A stretch of DNA of 16,321 nt from an uncultured Granulicatella sp. (GTDB lineage Bacteria > Bacillota > Bacilli > Lactobacillales > Aerococcaceae). The notes below the pieces were generated by a model. It did not search any database. It saw nothing but the letters and a program-made list of their open reading frames with translations, and was not told the origin of the DNA. Shown one piece after another: positions 13,764 through 16,321 of this stretch (its first letter is position 1; each line of letters starts with the position of its first letter). A program made the position numbers and the translations under genes. The stretch covers positions 1 to 16,321 of the forward strand of contig CAKPVL010000032.1 of assembly GCA_934193545.1 (NCBI GenBank), written 5' to 3'.

Positions 13764-16321
13764 ATGTTTAGTTCGAAAAACACTCAGATGAATGAGCGTA
13801 AAAATCGTTCGAAAGTAACACGTTATGTGATTAAAAAACTCAGCATGGGAACAGCATCTGTAACGGTCGCACTTGGATTTCTATTTGTGCAGGGACAAAG
13901 CGTTGTTTTAGCCGATACCGTTGAAACGACTCAAAGTACTACTGAGACTAAAGCAGAGGAAACATCTGAAAAAGTAGAAGCAACCACTGAAGAAACAACA
14001 ACTACCTCTGAGGAACAAGCGCCTCGCACACGTACAAGACGTGAAGCTGGGGACGTTCCAGCAGCAACATCTCCAGTCGGGGCGGATGTTGAAGATGCTA
14101 CGGCTACACCTAAAGATACAAAACCTGGATTTACTAAGGAATTATCCCAAGAAGAATTGCTTAGCCAGGCAAGTTGGATTGATTTTGGTGACGTGGCGAA
14201 CTGGAGTGGAACTACGACTACTTCAACAGGGCAATTAGCCTTACAAGAAGGCTCTACGTATACAAAAGAAATTAGTCCAGGCTATGTCGTGACGGTTCGC
14301 GTGAAGTCGCTTAAACCATTTAACGCAACGGAAATCTATAAGAAGAGACTCGAAGCGCAAGGGGCAACGGCTGCTGAGAAGAACACCTATGATCCAAACG
14401 CGAAAAATGGATATATGAATAGTTCTGAAAGTGCAGATGGAAAACGTGAATTCAAGGCGGGTAAAGAAGCGCTGATTGTTGGGGAACCACAAGACGCGTG
14501 GAGTGAAATTTATAATTCAGGAATCGATACTGGCGAGAAGAGAACAACGATTACAACGCAATATGAAGGCGGAAATGTCGGAGTTCAATTCGAGATTACA
14601 GGAACGTATAAAGGAAAAACGGTCAAACCAACTGTTCTTATGACAGAGGGAGATTCGTCTAATCTAGGGGAGTTGTCTCTTTACACAACTAACGGAACAG
14701 GTTGGCAGCATTTTGCAGAATGGTATAAATACGATAGCCCTTATACGCTGAATTATTTCCCACAAGATACCAAAGACTTATTCGATCCGAATAAAAAAGT
14801 CATTGGATTCAGACCACTACCGATTAATGGCGTGAACTACCATAGTGGAGAGTTGGCAGCGATTCGTGAGGCTACACAAGTTGGCCCTGATAAGAAACCT
14901 GTCGCGTGGAAATACTACGGAAGTCCTGACCAGAAAACAGGCGGACTTGGGACGGGTGTATTTGGACCAAACTTATCTGCTGGAATGGTGGCTGTACCGA
15001 TTGTCATGACGCAAGGGGCAACTGAAGTGAGTCTGTATATGGCGTCGGCAAGTAAGCAGTCTGCCATGATTGGGTTCTTACCATTTGACGAAAGTGATGC
15101 TCCGGAAAGTTACGGGAAAGCGACTCACAGTATTAACCAAGTTCACAATGTGACAGGGGAAGATGTGAAGCAACCATATCTTGGAGATACACGTCCAGAT
15201 GTCGATGAGAATGTGGACCGTACGAACTGGAAAGGCGACGATGCAGAAGGTTCTGCCGATGAAGGCATTGACCAAATTCTTCCAGCGGACCTTAAAGGAA
15301 AAACAAACGGTATTTTAGTGTTAGACCGTACCAATACAGGCGATTTAACCATGTCCGTTGAGGCGCATACTGGTGGAGCGGACGAAGCAACACTTTATGG
15401 ATGGGTAGACTTTAACGGAAATGGAACGTTTGACGAAGATGAACGTTCTGAAAAATTAACGATTAATGCAGACGGCACAGCAACTCTTGTCTTTAAAGAT
15501 GCGTTCAAGAAAGTAAACGTTGCGCTGAGTGAGCTCGGTGCGCGTGTTCGTATCGCAAAAGACGCGACTCAAATTGAGAAGCCAACAGGGATGGCCTTGT
15601 CAGGTGAAGTGGAAGATTTCGAAGTACATCTAACCTTCTTACCAAAAGGAAGTAAGACGGAAACGGATGGACTACAAGGAATTCCACAAACGGGAACAGT
15701 GGTCTTCACACCAAGCGGGAAACAACGCTATTCACTAACAGACGATGCGGCTATCGATGAAACAATCGAACCAGTAATCGTTGATGAGACGGGTGCTAAA
15801 GTGGCGCTTGACGCTGAAGGCTACTATGTCGTGGCTGGCGAAGGGAAATATAAAGTCACGGGAGCAGGGAAAGATGTGACCGTTACATTTATTCCAGAAG
15901 CAGGATTTGTCGGAACGGGCAAAGGAATCACGATTCGTCGAACAGATGATAACGGAAATGATACTGGATGGACGCCAGTGAGCGCGAATGAGAAAATCGT
16001 CAGCGACCAAACAAATACAATGGATGGACGCTATATTCCAACGGTTGTCCCAATGTCCAAAGAACTCACGAGTACAAAAGTACAAGGGTTCGTCCACGTT
16101 GAAACACCCAAGTTCGAAGGCAAGGACGGAGTTGTTATACCGTCAAGCGAGAAGCCAATGATCTTAGTTGATCCAAAGACGGGCAAGGCGCTTGGTGCGA
16201 GTGCTCCAGCGATGAAAGATGGAAAAGAGGTTGGAACGTACACGGTCGATGAAACGACGGGGAAAGTAACGTTCACACCGAATAAAGACTTCACAGGAAC
16301 AGCAGAACCAATTGTTGTTCA
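13764..16321 (+). CDS. Second CshA-like surface adhesin, partial (runs off the right edge)
   Basis: The frame is open from ATG 13764, after an excellent AAGGAGGT (13752-13759), to the end of the window: 852 codons without a stop. The N-terminus is nearly the same as that of the upstream adhesin (MFSSKNTQMNERKNRSKVTR), with a YSIRK-like signal (YVIKKLSMGTASVTVALGF) probably cut after VLA at residue 50. A shorter Thr/Glu-rich linker ends in PRTRTRRE (about 87-94). The CshA non-repetitive region follows (about 120-470, with SWIDFGDVANWSG), then a GEVED-type domain (GWVDFNGNGTFDEDE, SGEVEDF at 613-619). One diverged CshA-type repeat follows from about 15666, and the start of a second from about 16069 (PAMKDGKEVGTYTV, FTPNKDFTGTAEP). 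More repeats and a sorting signal are expected beyond the edge. It uses more G/C-ending codons than its paralogue. Confidence 0.9.
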   Translation, partial: MFSSKNTQMNERKNRSKVTRYVIKKLSMGTASVTVALGFLFVQGQSVVLADTVETTQSTTETKAEETSEKVEATTEETTTTSEEQAPRTRTRREAGDVPAATSPVGADVEDATATPKDTKPGFTKELSQEELLSQASWIDFGDVANWSGTTTTSTGQLALQEGSTYTKEISPGYVVTVRVKSLKPFNATEIYKKRLEAQGATAAEKNTYDPNAKNGYMNSSESADGKREFKAGKEALIVGEPQDAWSEIYNSGIDTGEKRTTITTQYEGGNVGVQFEITGTYKGKTVKPTVLMTEGDSSNLGELSLYTTNGTGWQHFAEWYKYDSPYTLNYFPQDTKDLFDPNKKVIGFRPLPINGVNYHSGELAAIREATQVGPDKKPVAWKYYGSPDQKTGGLGTGVFGPNLSAGMVAVPIVMTQGATEVSLYMASASKQSAMIGFLPFDESDAPESYGKATHSINQVHNVTGEDVKQPYLGDTRPDVDENVDRTNWKGDDAEGSADEGIDQILPADLKGKTNGILVLDRTNTGDLTMSVEAHTGGADEATLYGWVDFNGNGTFDEDERSEKLTINADGTATLVFKDAFKKVNVALSELGARVRIAKDATQIEKPTGMALSGEVEDFEVHLTFLPKGSKTETDGLQGIPQTGTVVFTPSGKQRYSLTDDAAIDETIEPVIVDETGAKVALDAEGYYVVAGEGKYKVTGAGKDVTVTFIPEAGFVGTGKGITIRRTDDNGNDTGWTPVSANEKIVSDQTNTMDGRYIPTVVPMSKELTSTKVQGFVHVETPKFEGKDGVVIPSSEKPMILVDPKTGKALGASAPAMKDGKEVGTYTVDETTGKVTFTPNKDFTGTAEPIVV

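Overview
This window looks like a chromosomal stretch of a low-GC Gram-positive bacterium of the order Lactobacillales. The reasons are AT-rich codon use, AGGAGG-type ribosome binding sites, a CopY copper repressor, a nrdI-nrdE-nrdF class Ib ribonucleotide reductase operon, a YSIRK-like signal with an LPxTG anchor, and CshA-type fibrillar adhesins known from oral streptococci and relatives. The content would suit an oral commensal such as Granulicatella or a relative; the genus is only a guess.

Layout. (1) 27-467, minus: copY, ending in the CxCxxxxCxC copper motif plus five histidines. Its promoter (TTGACA-17-TAGACT) is threaded with CopY-like half sites. (2) 545-4340, plus: two NrdR-box-like sites, a strong promoter, nrdI (GTG start), nrdE (TTG start, 8-bp overlap), nrdF and a terminator. 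(3) 4341-5040: about 700 bases with no conventional gene, but with two diverged tandem copies (307-bp offset) of a structured element. Both copies fold into the same three-way junction with many compensatory changes. Each copy also carries, on the minus strand, a small ORF start with a conserved ribosome binding site. (4) 5045-5413, plus: a small Imm51-like immunity protein, followed by a bidirectional terminator shared with the convergent gene. (5) 5454-6449, minus: a Nudix hydrolase fused to 3-methyladenine DNA glycosylase I. (6) 6572-7942, plus: a secreted, membrane-anchored D-Ala-D-Ala carboxypeptidase. (7) 8252-13618, plus: a 1788-residue CshA-like cell-wall-anchored adhesin with an exactly periodic 345-bp repeat array. 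(8) From 13764 to the window end, plus: a second, paralogous CshA-like adhesin, cut off by the window edge.

The genes fall into separate functional groups. They are copper sensing, deoxynucleotide synthesis under NrdR, nucleotide/DNA damage repair (Nudix-Tag), cell wall peptide trimming (DacA) and surface adhesion (two CshA-like fibrils). The most interesting unexplained part is the tandem structured element between nrdF and the Imm51-like gene.
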